Origin: Bacillus sp. FJAT-26390
GTDB taxonomy: Bacteria; Bacillota; Bacilli; Paenibacillales; Paenibacillaceae
Reading direction: 5' to 3'
DNA: 64,000 nt
NCBI RefSeq assembly: GCF_001682865.1
Contig: NZ_MAQX01000001.1
Coordinates: forward strand, 248,001 to 312,000
Below the pieces are notes generated by a model. The model was given only the letters and a program-made list of their open reading frames with translations, was not told the DNA's origin and did not search any database. Within the stretch, counting starts at the first letter, position 1, and the number at the start of each line of letters is the position of its first letter. Below, piece by piece: positions 1-8,642 of the stretch. The translations under genes were made by a program, and so were the position numbers.

Positions 1-2
1 TA

Positions 3-2696
3 GGCATAAAACCATATAAGCATGGAACAGAAGCGGCTCATGGCATGGCGTGGCTGGGCGAAGCGACGACGTTCCCGCAGCCGATCGGGCTTGGCTGCAC
101 GTGGAATCCCGTGCTGCTGAAGGAAGTGGGCTCGGTCATTGGCGACGAGGCGCGCGTTTACTTTCAGCGCAATCCGGCCATTAACGGTTTGACGTTATGG
201 GCGCCAACGGTCGATATGGAGCGCGATCCGCGCTGGGGCCGGACGGAGGAGGCTTACGGGGAAGATCCGAAGCTGACAGGCGAGCTGACGGCATCGCTCG
301 TGCAGGGCATCCAAGGCGATCACCCGCTTTACTTCAAAGCGGTTGCGACCTTGAAGCATTTTATCGGCAATAACAATGAAATAAATCGCGGCAGCTGCTC
401 GGCGAGCATCGACCCGCGCAACATGAAGGAGTATTATCAAGCTGCGTTTAAGCCGGCGTTCGTGAAGGGCGGCGCGCATTCCATGATGACCTCGTACAAC
501 TCGGTCAACGGTACGCCGACGATTTTGCATGAGGATGTAAATAAAGTGGTGAAAGAGGAATGGGGCATGAACGGCTTCATCGTAAGCGATGCAGGCGACT
601 TGCTTGGAATCGTCAATGACCATCACTATTACGACTCCTACAAGGATGCGGTGGCGCATGCGATCAAAGCCGGCATTGACAGCATCACGGATGATAAAGA
701 GAAATCATGCGCCGCGATCCGAGAAGCACTGGCAGAAGGGCTGCTGACGGAGCAGCATTTGGACAAAGCGCTCATCAACACATTCCGCGTGCGCTTCCGG
801 TTGGGCGAGTTTGATCCATCGGGGCAAAATCCTTACGCCAACGTGCCGGAATCGAAGCTGTGCGCGCCTGAGCATGGCGAATTGTCGCTGCAAGCTGCGC
901 GAGAGTCGATCGTGTTGCTGAAAAACGAAGGCAGTATTCTGCCTCTAAACAAAGAAAAGCTAAACAGCGTAGCCGTTATCGGGCCGCTTGCCGATGTCGT
1001 ATACCGCGACTGGTATTCCGGTTCGCTTCCATACAAAGTGACGCCGCTTGAAGGCGTTAAGAGCAAGCTCGCCGGCAAATCCGTTTCGTACAGCAGCGGC
1101 AACGACCGCGTTGTATTGAAATCGGCTGCAAGCGGCAAAGCGCTGCAAGCTTCAACGAACGCTGAAAGCCGCCTGCAGGCCGGCGAATCGGAAGAAGCGG
1201 CTGGCGAGACGTTTGAAGTTACCGATTGGGGCTGGGGCAGCTTCACGCTAGAGAGCAAAACCTCCGGCAAGCTGCTTACAAGCGCTGATGATGTCAATAT
1301 CGCAGCATCGGCAACCGAAGCATTTGGCTGGTATGTGAAGGAAGTTTTCAAGCTTGACGAGCAGCCAGGCAATCAATTTGCGATTCGGACGTGGAACGGC
1401 AAGCTGGTATCGGCTCCGAACGGCGGTGCGGATTCCTTGCAAATTACAGAAGCTTCTGAGATTGGGACTAACGAGCTGTTCACGAAGGATGTTATCACGG
1501 ACGGCATCGCTGAGGCGGTTGCGGCAGCGAAAGCGGCCGAAACGGCAATCGTCTTCGTCGGCAACAATCCGCTCATTAACGGCAAGGAAGAGGTCGATCG
1601 CCCAAGCCTTGATTTGGCTGCATCGCAAAACGAGCTAATCAACGCTGTATTCGCGGCTAATCCTAATACGGCCGTAGTCGTCATCGGCAGCTATCCGTTT
1701 GCGCTGAACGCGGTTAATGAGAAAATACCGGCGATTGTTTACTTGTCGCATGCGGGGCAAGAGCTCGGCAACGCCATCGCAGACGTGCTCTTTGGCGACT
1801 ATTCGCCCGCAGGACGCCTTAATATGACCTGGTACAAATCCGAGGAGCAGCTGACAGACCTGATGGACTATGACATTTTGAAGGGCAAAAGAACGTACCT
1901 GTACTTTGACGGCGAGCATTTGTACCCGTTCGGTTACGGCCTCAGCTACGGTTCATTCCGTTATGGCCCGCTTGAATTAACAAATAACGCGGCTAACATC
2001 GAAGGCAGCGTAACCGCTAAGCTGCAGGTAACGAACGAGTCTGCCGTTATCGCCGATGAGGTCGTGCAATTGTACGTCCGTACGGAAGGATCGCGGGTTG
2101 AGCGCCCGCTGAAGAAGCTTGTTGGCTTTACGCGGATCACGTTGCAGCCGGGAGAGACAAAGGATGTGCAAATCATTGTCCCTGCGGAAGAGCTTGCGAT
2201 TTGGGATGTAACGCGTGGCCGGTTCTGCCTTGAAAGTGCTGCATATACGTTTGCGGCTGGCGGCTCCTCCGATGACGTTAAAGTGTCTGCCACCATCACG
2301 ATAGTGGGAGAAACGATTCCGCAGCGCAATTTATCGCTGCAAACTCGCGCAGAGAACTATGATGATTATGCGCATGTTTATTTGGACGAGAGCAAAGAGG
2401 GGGGCACGGCTGTCCGGCTATCGCAATCCGAAGGCTGGATCGCGTTCAAGGATATCGATTGGTCAAACGGCTCTTCGGTTTTGGAAGCACGCGTCAGCGG
2501 CGGGGAACAGGGCGGCTCGTTATCGGTTACGATTGGCAGCCCGGTTCGTTCAGCAATCGGCGCTTGCACCGTCGCGGCGAGCGGCGAGCAGCAATGGCAA
2601 ACCGTTCGGATTGACTTGTCCGCCATGAAGCCTGAGGGCGATCTGGTTATCGGCTTGACGGGAAGCGTTAAGCTATCCTATTTTCACATTCAATAA
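3..2696 (+). CDS. Glycoside hydrolase family 3 (beta-glucosidase/beta-xylosidase type), 5'-truncated by window edge
   Basis: The frame is open to the left edge. The 14 residues before the first ATG (position 45) include EAAHG, which fits the conserved GH3 stretch before the FPQ motif, so ATG 45 is internal and the true start is outside the window. Seen: an N-terminal TIM-barrel domain with RDPRWGR, KHF and the nucleophile motif SDAGD (Asp codon 588-590); a C-terminal alpha/beta domain ending near FGYGLSY; an extra segment of about 130 residues with repeated GK-x-L motifs inside the C-terminal domain (roughly 1110-1480), perhaps a beta-trefoil-like insert; an Fn3-like domain; and a last ~125 residues resembling a CBM6-type carbohydrate-binding module. 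No signal peptide can be judged. It probably releases terminal glucose or xylose from oligosaccharides. Substrate is not deducible. Confidence 0.9.
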   Translation, partial: GIKPYKHGTEAAHGMAWLGEATTFPQPIGLGCTWNPVLLKEVGSVIGDEARVYFQRNPAINGLTLWAPTVDMERDPRWGRTEEAYGEDPKLTGELTASLVQGIQGDHPLYFKAVATLKHFIGNNNEINRGSCSASIDPRNMKEYYQAAFKPAFVKGGAHSMMTSYNSVNGTPTILHEDVNKVVKEEWGMNGFIVSDAGDLLGIVNDHHYYDSYKDAVAHAIKAGIDSITDDKEKSCAAIREALAEGLLTEQHLDKALINTFRVRFRLGEFDPSGQNPYANVPESKLCAPEHGELSLQAARESIVLLKNEGSILPLNKEKLNSVAVIGPLADVVYRDWYSGSLPYKVTPLEGVKSKLAGKSVSYSSGNDRVVLKSAASGKALQASTNAESRLQAGESEEAAGETFEVTDWGWGSFTLESKTSGKLLTSADDVNIAASATEAFGWYVKEVFKLDEQPGNQFAIRTWNGKLVSAPNGGADSLQITEASEIGTNELFTKDVITDGIAEAVAAAKAAETAIVFVGNNPLINGKEEVDRPSLDLAASQNELINAVFAANPNTAVVVIGSYPFALNAVNEKIPAIVYLSHAGQELGNAIADVLFGDYSPAGRLNMTWYKSEEQLTDLMDYDILKGKRTYLYFDGEHLYPFGYGLSYGSFRYGPLELTNNAANIEGSVTAKLQVTNESAVIADEVVQLYVRTEGSRVERPLKKLVGFTRITLQPGETKDVQIIVPAEELAIWDVTRGRFCLESAAYTFAAGGSSDDVKVSATITIVGETIPQRNLSLQTRAENYDDYAHVYLDESKEGGTAVRLSQSEGWIAFKDIDWSNGSSVLEARVSGGEQGGSLSVTIGSPVRSAIGACTVAASGEQQWQTVRIDLSAMKPEGDLVIGLTGSVKLSYFHIQ

Positions 2697-2726
2697 GGTT
2701 AGCTTTCATTCATACGAATGTACGGA

Positions 2727-2771
2727 GCTGTTCAAAGCTGCAATACGGGCCTTGGACAGCACCGTTTTTTT
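2727..2771 (+). terminator. Intrinsic terminator after the GH3 gene
   Basis: A 12-bp stem (2727-2738 with 2749-2760, one mismatch and one G-U pair) is followed by a run of seven T at 2765-2771. Confidence 0.75.
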
Positions 2772-2851
2772 GCGCGGCTGCGGTTGCATTTTCCGAAAAA
2801 CGGCTTTATTGTTTAAACTAGCATAGAACATTGGCAGAGGAGCTAGTTGCA

Positions 2852-3202
2852 GTGAAGAATGAAATCGAGATTAACTTGTATAAGGATTGGATCGATACCG
2901 TGAAGGAAGTATTTCGAGGCTCGGGGCATCCATTGCCGGATTCGATCAGCGACAGGGAGGCAGCGTTTGCCTACTTCTCTCAGACTGCCCAATCGGATGA
3001 AGAGGCTGAGCAGCGGCTTGAGGCGAATGAGGAGCGTCTTTCCTCGATGGAGCAAATTATTTTGGAACATTTCGAGACGGTTATTGCTCCGGATATACGC
3101 AGCAAGACGGGGTATACAGGCGACCGCTTTACCTTCCAATGGTTGTACAACCAAGGCGAGCATGTCGTCGAAAAACATTCATCGTACCGCATACCGCTCT
3201 GA
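2852..3202 (+). CDS. Hypothetical protein, 116 aa
   Basis: I do not recognise a family. The frame can begin at TTG 2831, but GAGGAG at 2837-2842 lies 9 nt before GTG 2852, which is the better start. The product is acidic and mostly helical, with a charged central heptad-like segment (EEAEQRLEANEERL) and no membrane segment or signal peptide, so it is probably cytosolic. It is a single gene between two strong terminators. Its stop codon TGA (3200-3202) lies inside the downstream terminator hairpin. It is likely real because of its start signal and isolated transcription unit, but its function is unknown. Confidence 0.6.
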   Translation: MKNEIEINLYKDWIDTVKEVFRGSGHPLPDSISDREAAFAYFSQTAQSDEEAEQRLEANEERLSSMEQIILEHFETVIAPDIRSKTGYTGDRFTFQWLYNQGEHVVEKHSSYRIPL

Positions 3203-3217
3203 TCAGAGCGGTTTTTT
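3194..3217 (+). terminator. Intrinsic terminator overlapping a stop codon
   Basis: Perfect 7-bp stem (CCGCTCT / AGAGCGG) with loop GATC, followed by six T at 3212-3217. The TGA of the upstream gene occupies the stem-loop boundary at 3200-3202. Confidence 0.85.
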
Positions 3218-3236
3218 GCGCTTGCATGCGGCTCAG

Positions 3237-3791
3237 CTACTCAAACGTGAAATACCAGAAGATTGCAATCTCATTGCTGCTCTCATCAAGACCTTTGTAT
3301 AGAAAGGAATCAAAACCGCCGATAACAAATCCACAGCTTTCATAAAATTTGCACGCTCTGACGTTATTGTTTTGCGTTTCTAGCATGATGCCCGGCAAGC
3401 CAGCGGACTTCGCCCATTGCTTAGCCTGTTCGATTAATAGGCGGCCAGCGCCAGATCTTCGGGATTGCTTGTCCACCTTGATGTCTTCGATATAGGCGTA
3501 ATGGTTCCAGTTTTTTTTCAAAATGATTTGGCCGACCGCTTTATTTTCCAGATACGCTAGATATACGATTTGATTCGGGTTAGCGATGTACGCCGAGTAG
3601 TCAGAGTCCGTTGTTTCTTCGTTTGGATCACTGGAGTAGCTTTTCTCATAACGGGGAATCTCTTTTACCGTATATCCGATTTTATTATGGTTTGCATGCA
3701 AAATGAGGATAGAATCAACGGTAAAGCTATCATCAAAGTCGATCCAATCGTCTTGATTGTCAGCTGTTAATTGTCTGATATGGATATCCAT
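3237..3791 (-). CDS. satA: GNAT N-acetyltransferase, streptothricin acetyltransferase (SatA)-like
   Basis: 184-residue GNAT protein. The acetyl-CoA-binding region is visible as IEDIKVDKQSRRSGAGRLLI (motif A), followed by LETQNNNVRACKFYESCGF and a C-terminal IGGFDSFLY ... IAIFWY block. That combination is typical of the SatA family of Bacillus, which acetylates streptothricin; this is family knowledge, not proof of resistance. The start ATG 3789-3791 has AGGAGGA (on the minus strand, 3798-3804) just upstream. The gene is monocistronic and reads toward the preceding terminator. It is somewhat richer in A+T than its neighbours. Another small acetyl acceptor remains possible. Confidence 0.8.
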   Translation of the reverse strand: MDIHIRQLTADNQDDWIDFDDSFTVDSILILHANHNKIGYTVKEIPRYEKSYSSDPNEETTDSDYSAYIANPNQIVYLAYLENKAVGQIILKKNWNHYAYIEDIKVDKQSRRSGAGRLLIEQAKQWAKSAGLPGIMLETQNNNVRACKFYESCGFVIGGFDSFLYKGLDESSNEIAIFWYFTFE

Positions 3792-3976
3792 ATAGGTCCT
3801 CCTAGTTTTAGGCGTTAGTAGCTGTTGACAGCCTTAGCAGCGTATATTCACTTTTAACACATGAAGCCAAGGAAGGGCAATGTCTAATTTCCATATGATA
3901 AAATAACGAATAAGTTATGTATGAATGCGCCCATGCCCGCTTTATAATATAGGATGCTTCAGAACTTTGCACAAAA

Positions 3977-3991
3977 AAGTAAACGCTTTCC
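3977..3991 (+). promoter_or_regulatory. cre-like site (CcpA) before the YesM-like kinase
   Basis: AAGTAAACGCTTTCC matches the cre consensus WTGNAANCGNWNNCW at all but two positions (2 and 15). It lies about 25 bp before the start codon at 4016, where CcpA binding could block transcription. Inferred from the sequence only. Confidence 0.4.
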
Positions 3992-4015
3992 CAATGAGGG
4001 GAGGGAGCAGATGAT

Positions 4016-5818
4016 ATGAAAACTAGGATCAGTTCGATCGCCAACAAGATGAACAATATACGCATAAAAAACAAGCTGATCTTTTCATTTATTCTTGTTG
4101 TATTTGTTCCCGTGCTTATCGTTGGCATATTTTTAACGGTCGCTTTTCGCCAAAACGTACTCGACCAGGCAACCCAGCAAATTACGAACAACGTAGAGCG
4201 AATCAAGAAACAGACCTTGGACATTATACGGATGCCGATTGAGATTTCGGATAAGCTGCTCGTCGACAGCCGGTTGACCAATGTCGTGAACACACAGTAC
4301 GATTCGACCTTCGAGGTTGTCAAAGCGTTCTGGGATTACCGCGATTTTCGCGACTATATCCACCTATATAGCGAAGTGTACAACATCCGTTTCTACACGA
4401 CGAATATGACCATCCTAGATAACTGGGAATTTCTTAAATTGACCGACCCTATTGCACGGGAGCCTTGGTATAAGTCAGCGATAGGGGAGGACGGCATTCA
4501 TTGGGGTTATATTCGCGACGAAACGAAGAACAACCGGAAATATTTGAGCCTCATTCGAAAAATTACGTTTCCAACCTACCGGACAAGCGGCGTGCTGGTA
4601 ATCGGGGTTAACCAAGACGAGCTGAACGCGATGATCAGCCAGGAGCCGTTCGATACGATGATCATTGATGATAGCGGCAATATGATTGCCGCCAAAAACC
4701 CTGAATGGGTGGGCAAAAACATATCTGAATTAGACTTTGCCAGTAAACTAACGAATAAAGCGAAGGGCACCTACGAGCTTAAATATGACGGCAAGCCATC
4801 CAAAATCGTAATCGAGGATCTGCTTCCTGATTCAAGCCGCAATGGGCTCAAAATCGTCTCCGTATTTACGATTGACAGCATCGTAAGCGGGGCCAATCGC
4901 ATAAGCTTGCTCGGATTCGGCATCATTATGCTAAGTCTGCTTATCGCGTTTGTGTTAATTTATATTTTCTCGGCGATTTTAGCAAAGCGGATGCTCGTCT
5001 TGAATAAAGATTTGAACAAGGTCGCAATGGGCGACTTGAATGTCATTTCGAATGTGACAGGCAGTGACGAGATCGGCATATTATCCAAACAATTTAACAA
5101 TATGGTCGTCAGCATACGCGGCTTAATGGATGAGGTAGCGGAATCGCACAAACAGCAGGCGCAGCTGCAGCTCAGGCAAAAAGAGATTAAGCTCAAGATG
5201 ATGGCAAGCCAGATCAATCCGCATTTTCTGTTCAATGCGCTGGAGTCGATCCGTATGAAGGCGCATATCAAGGGCGAGACGGAAATCTCTTCAATCGTCC
5301 GTATGCTGGGCAAAATGATTCGCCGCAATTTAGAGGTTGGAACGCGTAAAATCGCCCTGAAGGACGAGCTGGAGATGGTACGCTGCTATTTGGAAATCCA
5401 AAAGTTCAGATACGGGAATGATCGCTTGGCCTTCCGCCTTGATATCGACGAAGCCGGACAGGAAATTGAAGTTCCGCCGCTCATTATTCAGCCGCTTATC
5501 GAGAATGCGGTCGTTCATGGGCTGGAAAATGTGGCAGAGGGCGGCTTCGTTTCGTTAACGACGCAGGTGATTGAACGTGTGCTCCGCATAGAGGTTGTCG
5601 ATAATGGCGTAGGCATTGGCGAGGACAAAATCGATCAAATTAATGAAGCTCTTCATGATATGGAAGAAGAGGAGGAGTACCGGATCGGGCTGCGCAATGT
5701 TCATCAACGGCTAGTCATGATCTATGGCGACAGCTACGGCTTAACGATTAAGAGCGAGCTGGGCCTTGGTACCCAAATTACTTTTGAAATTCCGATAGGG
5801 GGTCATCCATTTGCATAA
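4016..5818 (+). CDS. Membrane sensor histidine kinase, YesM family
   Basis: 600 residues. Seen in order: transmembrane helix ~21-44, a large extracellular sensing region ~45-297 (dCache-like by position), second helix ~298-323, HAMP linker, the His_kinase family motif QINPHFLFNALE with phospho-acceptor His403, N-box LIENAVVHG (494-502) and ATP lid DNGVGIG (529-535). Start ATG 4016 follows GGGGAGGGAG. The stop overlaps the response-regulator gene by 8 nt, so the two are co-transcribed and translationally coupled. YesM-type kinases sense extracellular sugars and signal to YesN-type AraC regulators; here the next operon is an ABC sugar importer, its likely target. Confidence 0.93.
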   Translation: MKTRISSIANKMNNIRIKNKLIFSFILVVFVPVLIVGIFLTVAFRQNVLDQATQQITNNVERIKKQTLDIIRMPIEISDKLLVDSRLTNVVNTQYDSTFEVVKAFWDYRDFRDYIHLYSEVYNIRFYTTNMTILDNWEFLKLTDPIAREPWYKSAIGEDGIHWGYIRDETKNNRKYLSLIRKITFPTYRTSGVLVIGVNQDELNAMISQEPFDTMIIDDSGNMIAAKNPEWVGKNISELDFASKLTNKAKGTYELKYDGKPSKIVIEDLLPDSSRNGLKIVSVFTIDSIVSGANRISLLGFGIIMLSLLIAFVLIYIFSAILAKRMLVLNKDLNKVAMGDLNVISNVTGSDEIGILSKQFNNMVVSIRGLMDEVAESHKQQAQLQLRQKEIKLKMMASQINPHFLFNALESIRMKAHIKGETEISSIVRMLGKMIRRNLEVGTRKIALKDELEMVRCYLEIQKFRYGNDRLAFRLDIDEAGQEIEVPPLIIQPLIENAVVHGLENVAEGGFVSLTTQVIERVLRIEVVDNGVGIGEDKIDQINEALHDMEEEEEYRIGLRNVHQRLVMIYGDSYGLTIKSELGLGTQITFEIPIGGHPFA

Positions 5819-7370
5819 AGTGCTTATTGTCGACGACGAGCCGATGATTCGAGAAGGGCTGCAGACGTTAGTGGATTGGGGCAAATACGGCTTTGCCGTC
5901 GTTGGAGCAGCATCGAACGGCCGAGAGGCGGTGGAGAAACATGCGGCGCTTGGTCCTGATTTGATTCTCATCGACATTCGGATGCCTGGCATGGATGGGC
6001 TGCAAGCGATAGAGGAAATAAGGAAGACGGACGCAGTTTGCCACTTCTTGATTTTGAGCGGATATGCCGAGTTTGATTATGCGAAGCAAGCGATAGCGCA
6101 TAATGTAGACGGTTATATCTTAAAGCCTATCGATGAGGATGAGCTGGAGAGCTATGTCGAGCGCATCAGCACCCGTCTCCAAAAACAGTCAGAGCAGCAG
6201 CTGAATGCGGAACAATCGACGATGCTTCTGCGCGAGGAGATGCTTCAGCAGCTTGCTGCGGGCAAGCTTGACCCGAATCTATCTAGCACCCAAGAATTGA
6301 AAACGCTATTAGGAGCGCCGGCAAAATATTATCAGCTGCTTTTAATCGAGCTTTACAGCAGAGAGCATTCCCTTACGATGAATGCAACGCTTAAGAAGAA
6401 GCTTGCGGAAATTGTCGAGCAGAAGCAGCTGGGCTTTGTTTTCTCGGCTGAGCCCTATGTTGGGGTGCTGCTAAAAGATTTTTTGCTGCAAAATGGCTCG
6501 CGAGAGCAAATGAAGCAATGGATCGAGGAATGCTGCGGCGCGAGGGTGCGCTTCGCGGCAGCAGCAAGCGATTCGGTTCGCGATCCCGGTGAGCTGCAGA
6601 ATTGGACGCCTGCCGTACGGGGGTTGCTGAAGCAGCGCTTTATGCTGCAGGGGCAGCAAATTCACTTGGCATCATTGTTTCTTCATGGTAAGCAATCGGA
6701 GCAGCCTATCCAAAGCGAAGCGCCTTCGATTGACAGCCTTGCGCAGAAGCTTTATTACATGCTCGATATCGGCAGCAAGGATGGGGTAGACAAGGCGCTG
6801 CAAGAGGCTTCCGAGCACATTTGCGCGTATGACATATCGGAGCAATTCGTCAAATCAAGCTGGGCTCAGCTGCTTACAATCGTATTGAACAAAGCGACCG
6901 CGTCCAATCCGGGAGTTTCCGTGCAGGAGGATTTGTCGATGGTTACCGCTCTGTATCTTGCGCATCATTATGATGAAATGATCGATCAGCTTCGGAAGCG
7001 GCTTTCGGATTTGGCAGCGAAAATAGGCAAGTCGGACAGCTTGTCCGTTATGAAGCAAATGACGGACTTCATTGAACGTCACTACAGCGAGAACATTAAA
7101 CTGGAGACGCTGGCTGATCTGTTTAATTACAATAGCGGCTACCTCGGCAAAATGTTCAAAAACTATACGGGGGAGCATTTTAATACTTACTTGGATCAGG
7201 TGCGCATCCAGCACGCGATCGAGCTTCTGCAAGAGGGGCTGAAGGTGCATCAGGTATCGGAGCGGGTCGGCTATGCGAATGTCGATTACTTCCACAGCAA
7301 ATTCAAAAAGTATAAGGGTGTTTCTCCTTCCTCTTTCAAGAGCGTGTCTGGCAAGCCGGCCTCTGAATAG
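5811..7370 (+). CDS. Response regulator with AraC-type DNA-binding domain, YesN family
   Basis: 519 residues starting at TTG 5811 (AGGGGG at 5797-5802), overlapping the kinase stop. Receiver domain 1-120 with acidic DDE, phospho-acceptor Asp55 (LIDIRMPGMDG) and the YILKP lysine motif. The middle ~130-400 is a variable linker region. The C-terminal ~413-512 holds two helix-turn-helix motifs of the AraC family ending VGYANVDYFHSKFKKYKGVSPSSF. It is expected to be phosphorylated by the adjacent kinase and to activate transport genes, most plausibly the ABC operon at 7671-11320. A terminator follows, so the transporter is a separate transcription unit. Confidence 0.93.
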   Translation: MHKVLIVDDEPMIREGLQTLVDWGKYGFAVVGAASNGREAVEKHAALGPDLILIDIRMPGMDGLQAIEEIRKTDAVCHFLILSGYAEFDYAKQAIAHNVDGYILKPIDEDELESYVERISTRLQKQSEQQLNAEQSTMLLREEMLQQLAAGKLDPNLSSTQELKTLLGAPAKYYQLLLIELYSREHSLTMNATLKKKLAEIVEQKQLGFVFSAEPYVGVLLKDFLLQNGSREQMKQWIEECCGARVRFAAAASDSVRDPGELQNWTPAVRGLLKQRFMLQGQQIHLASLFLHGKQSEQPIQSEAPSIDSLAQKLYYMLDIGSKDGVDKALQEASEHICAYDISEQFVKSSWAQLLTIVLNKATASNPGVSVQEDLSMVTALYLAHHYDEMIDQLRKRLSDLAAKIGKSDSLSVMKQMTDFIERHYSENIKLETLADLFNYNSGYLGKMFKNYTGEHFNTYLDQVRIQHAIELLQEGLKVHQVSERVGYANVDYFHSKFKKYKGVSPSSFKSVSGKPASE

Positions 7371-7406
7371 AAGAGTAGAAGCGATAAAAAGGATAAAGCT
7401 GCATGG

Positions 7407-7466
7407 AAAAAGGTCGCCCATTTCTTCTGGCTGTTAGAGCCGGCTGATAAATAGGCGTCTTTTTTA
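7407..7466 (+). terminator. Intrinsic terminator after the two-component pair
   Basis: Outer stem AAAAAGGTCGCC (7407-7418) with GGCGTCTTTTTT (7454-7465), with a small bulge, and an inner hairpin around GGCTGTTAGAGCC. Ends in a T run. Confidence 0.6.
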
Positions 7467-7493
7467 TGGCAAAATTATTTGTAACCATCGGTT

Positions 7494-7508
7494 ATGAAAG
7501 CGCTTGAA
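7494..7508 (+). promoter_or_regulatory. cre-like site (CcpA) upstream of the sugar ABC operon
   Basis: ATGAAAGCGCTTGAA fits the cre consensus at all but one position. It lies about 160 bp before the first permease gene. The rest of the 300-bp gap (7371-7670) holds the terminator above and no promoter that I can place with confidence. Confidence 0.5.
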
Positions 7509-7670
7509 AGTGCGTATTTTGATATGATTTTAAGTCTAATTTGTTGGGTGCAAGGTAGTGGCATGCATCGTTTATGATAAGTACAGATAAGAGAGGGTAA
7601 GCTACGAGAGACAAACTAGTAGCTTGCAAAGCCGTTTTTGCCGGAAGCAAAAACACGAGGAGGAGCAGCG

Positions 7671-8630
7671 ATGAAACCGCTAACAGAAGGTGCCCTTAAA
7701 GCAGGGACCGCAAACAAAAAGAACCGGTTTTGGTTCAAAGTTTTTCAGCAGCGTTACTTGTATATGATGTCATTGCCATTCGTTATCTGGATATTCATAT
7801 TCAGCTATGTACCTGTATGGGGCTGGTTAACCGCCTTTCAAAACTACAAGCCAAAAAATTCGATTTTGGACCAGAAGTGGGTAGGGCTCGATAATTTCAT
7901 AGAGTTGTTCCAGGACGAGCGATTTTATATCGTTTTGCGCAACACGCTTGCCATGAGTACGATGGGACTGATCGTCGGCTTCACGGTTCCTGTCATTTTC
8001 GCGCTATTATTAAATGAAATGAGAGGGCAGTTCTTCAAACGTTCCGTTCAAACCATTTCGTATTTGCCTCACTTTGTATCTTGGGTAGTCGTTGCCGGAT
8101 TGGTGACGAAGATGCTTTCGACAGACGGCGGCGCAGTCAACCAATTGCTTATGTACTTAAATATTATCGATTCGCCAATTCAGTTTATGGCTAAGGGCGA
8201 ATGGTTCTGGGGCATCGTAACCTTATCGGATCTGTGGAAGGAAATGGGCTGGAACTCCATTATCTTCTTAGCGGCTATGGCTGGTATCGATCCCGAGTTA
8301 TATGAAGCTTCGACGGTAGATGGCGCAGGCCGTTTCCGCAAAATGTGGCACATCACGCTGCCGGGCATACGGACAACCTTTATGGTCCTGTTCATTTTAT
8401 CCATTGGTCATTTAGTAAGCATTGGCTTTGAAAAACAATTTTTGCTGGGCAATCCTCTCGTATCCGATTTTTCAGAGGTTCTCGATCTGTATGCGCTGAA
8501 GTACGGAATTCAAATGAGCCGGTATTCGTATGGTACGGCAATCGGTATATTCAACTCCGTCGTCAGCATCCTGCTCGTGTTTACCGCGAACGGAATCTAC
8601 AAACGAGTCACCAAAGAATCAATCATATAG
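7671..8630 (+). CDS. ABC sugar transporter permease (LplB/MalF-like)
   Basis: 319 residues from ATG 7671, which has AGGAGGAG at 7658-7665; an in-frame TTG at 7638 lacks such a site. Six hydrophobic helices are evident, beginning near LYMMSLPFVIWIFIFSYVP. The EAA loop for ATPase contact reads YEASTVDGAGRFRKMWHITLPG. This belongs to the CUT1 subfamily that imports oligosaccharides in Paenibacillus-type bacteria. It is first in an operon with a second permease (12-nt gap) and a solute-binding lipoprotein. As usual for this class, no ATPase gene is present; a shared MsmX-like ATPase encoded elsewhere would power it (inference). Confidence 0.93.
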   Translation: MKPLTEGALKAGTANKKNRFWFKVFQQRYLYMMSLPFVIWIFIFSYVPVWGWLTAFQNYKPKNSILDQKWVGLDNFIELFQDERFYIVLRNTLAMSTMGLIVGFTVPVIFALLLNEMRGQFFKRSVQTISYLPHFVSWVVVAGLVTKMLSTDGGAVNQLLMYLNIIDSPIQFMAKGEWFWGIVTLSDLWKEMGWNSIIFLAAMAGIDPELYEASTVDGAGRFRKMWHITLPGIRTTFMVLFILSIGHLVSIGFEKQFLLGNPLVSDFSEVLDLYALKYGIQMSRYSYGTAIGIFNSVVSILLVFTANGIYKRVTKESII

Positions 8631-8642
8631 GAGGCAGGGCAT

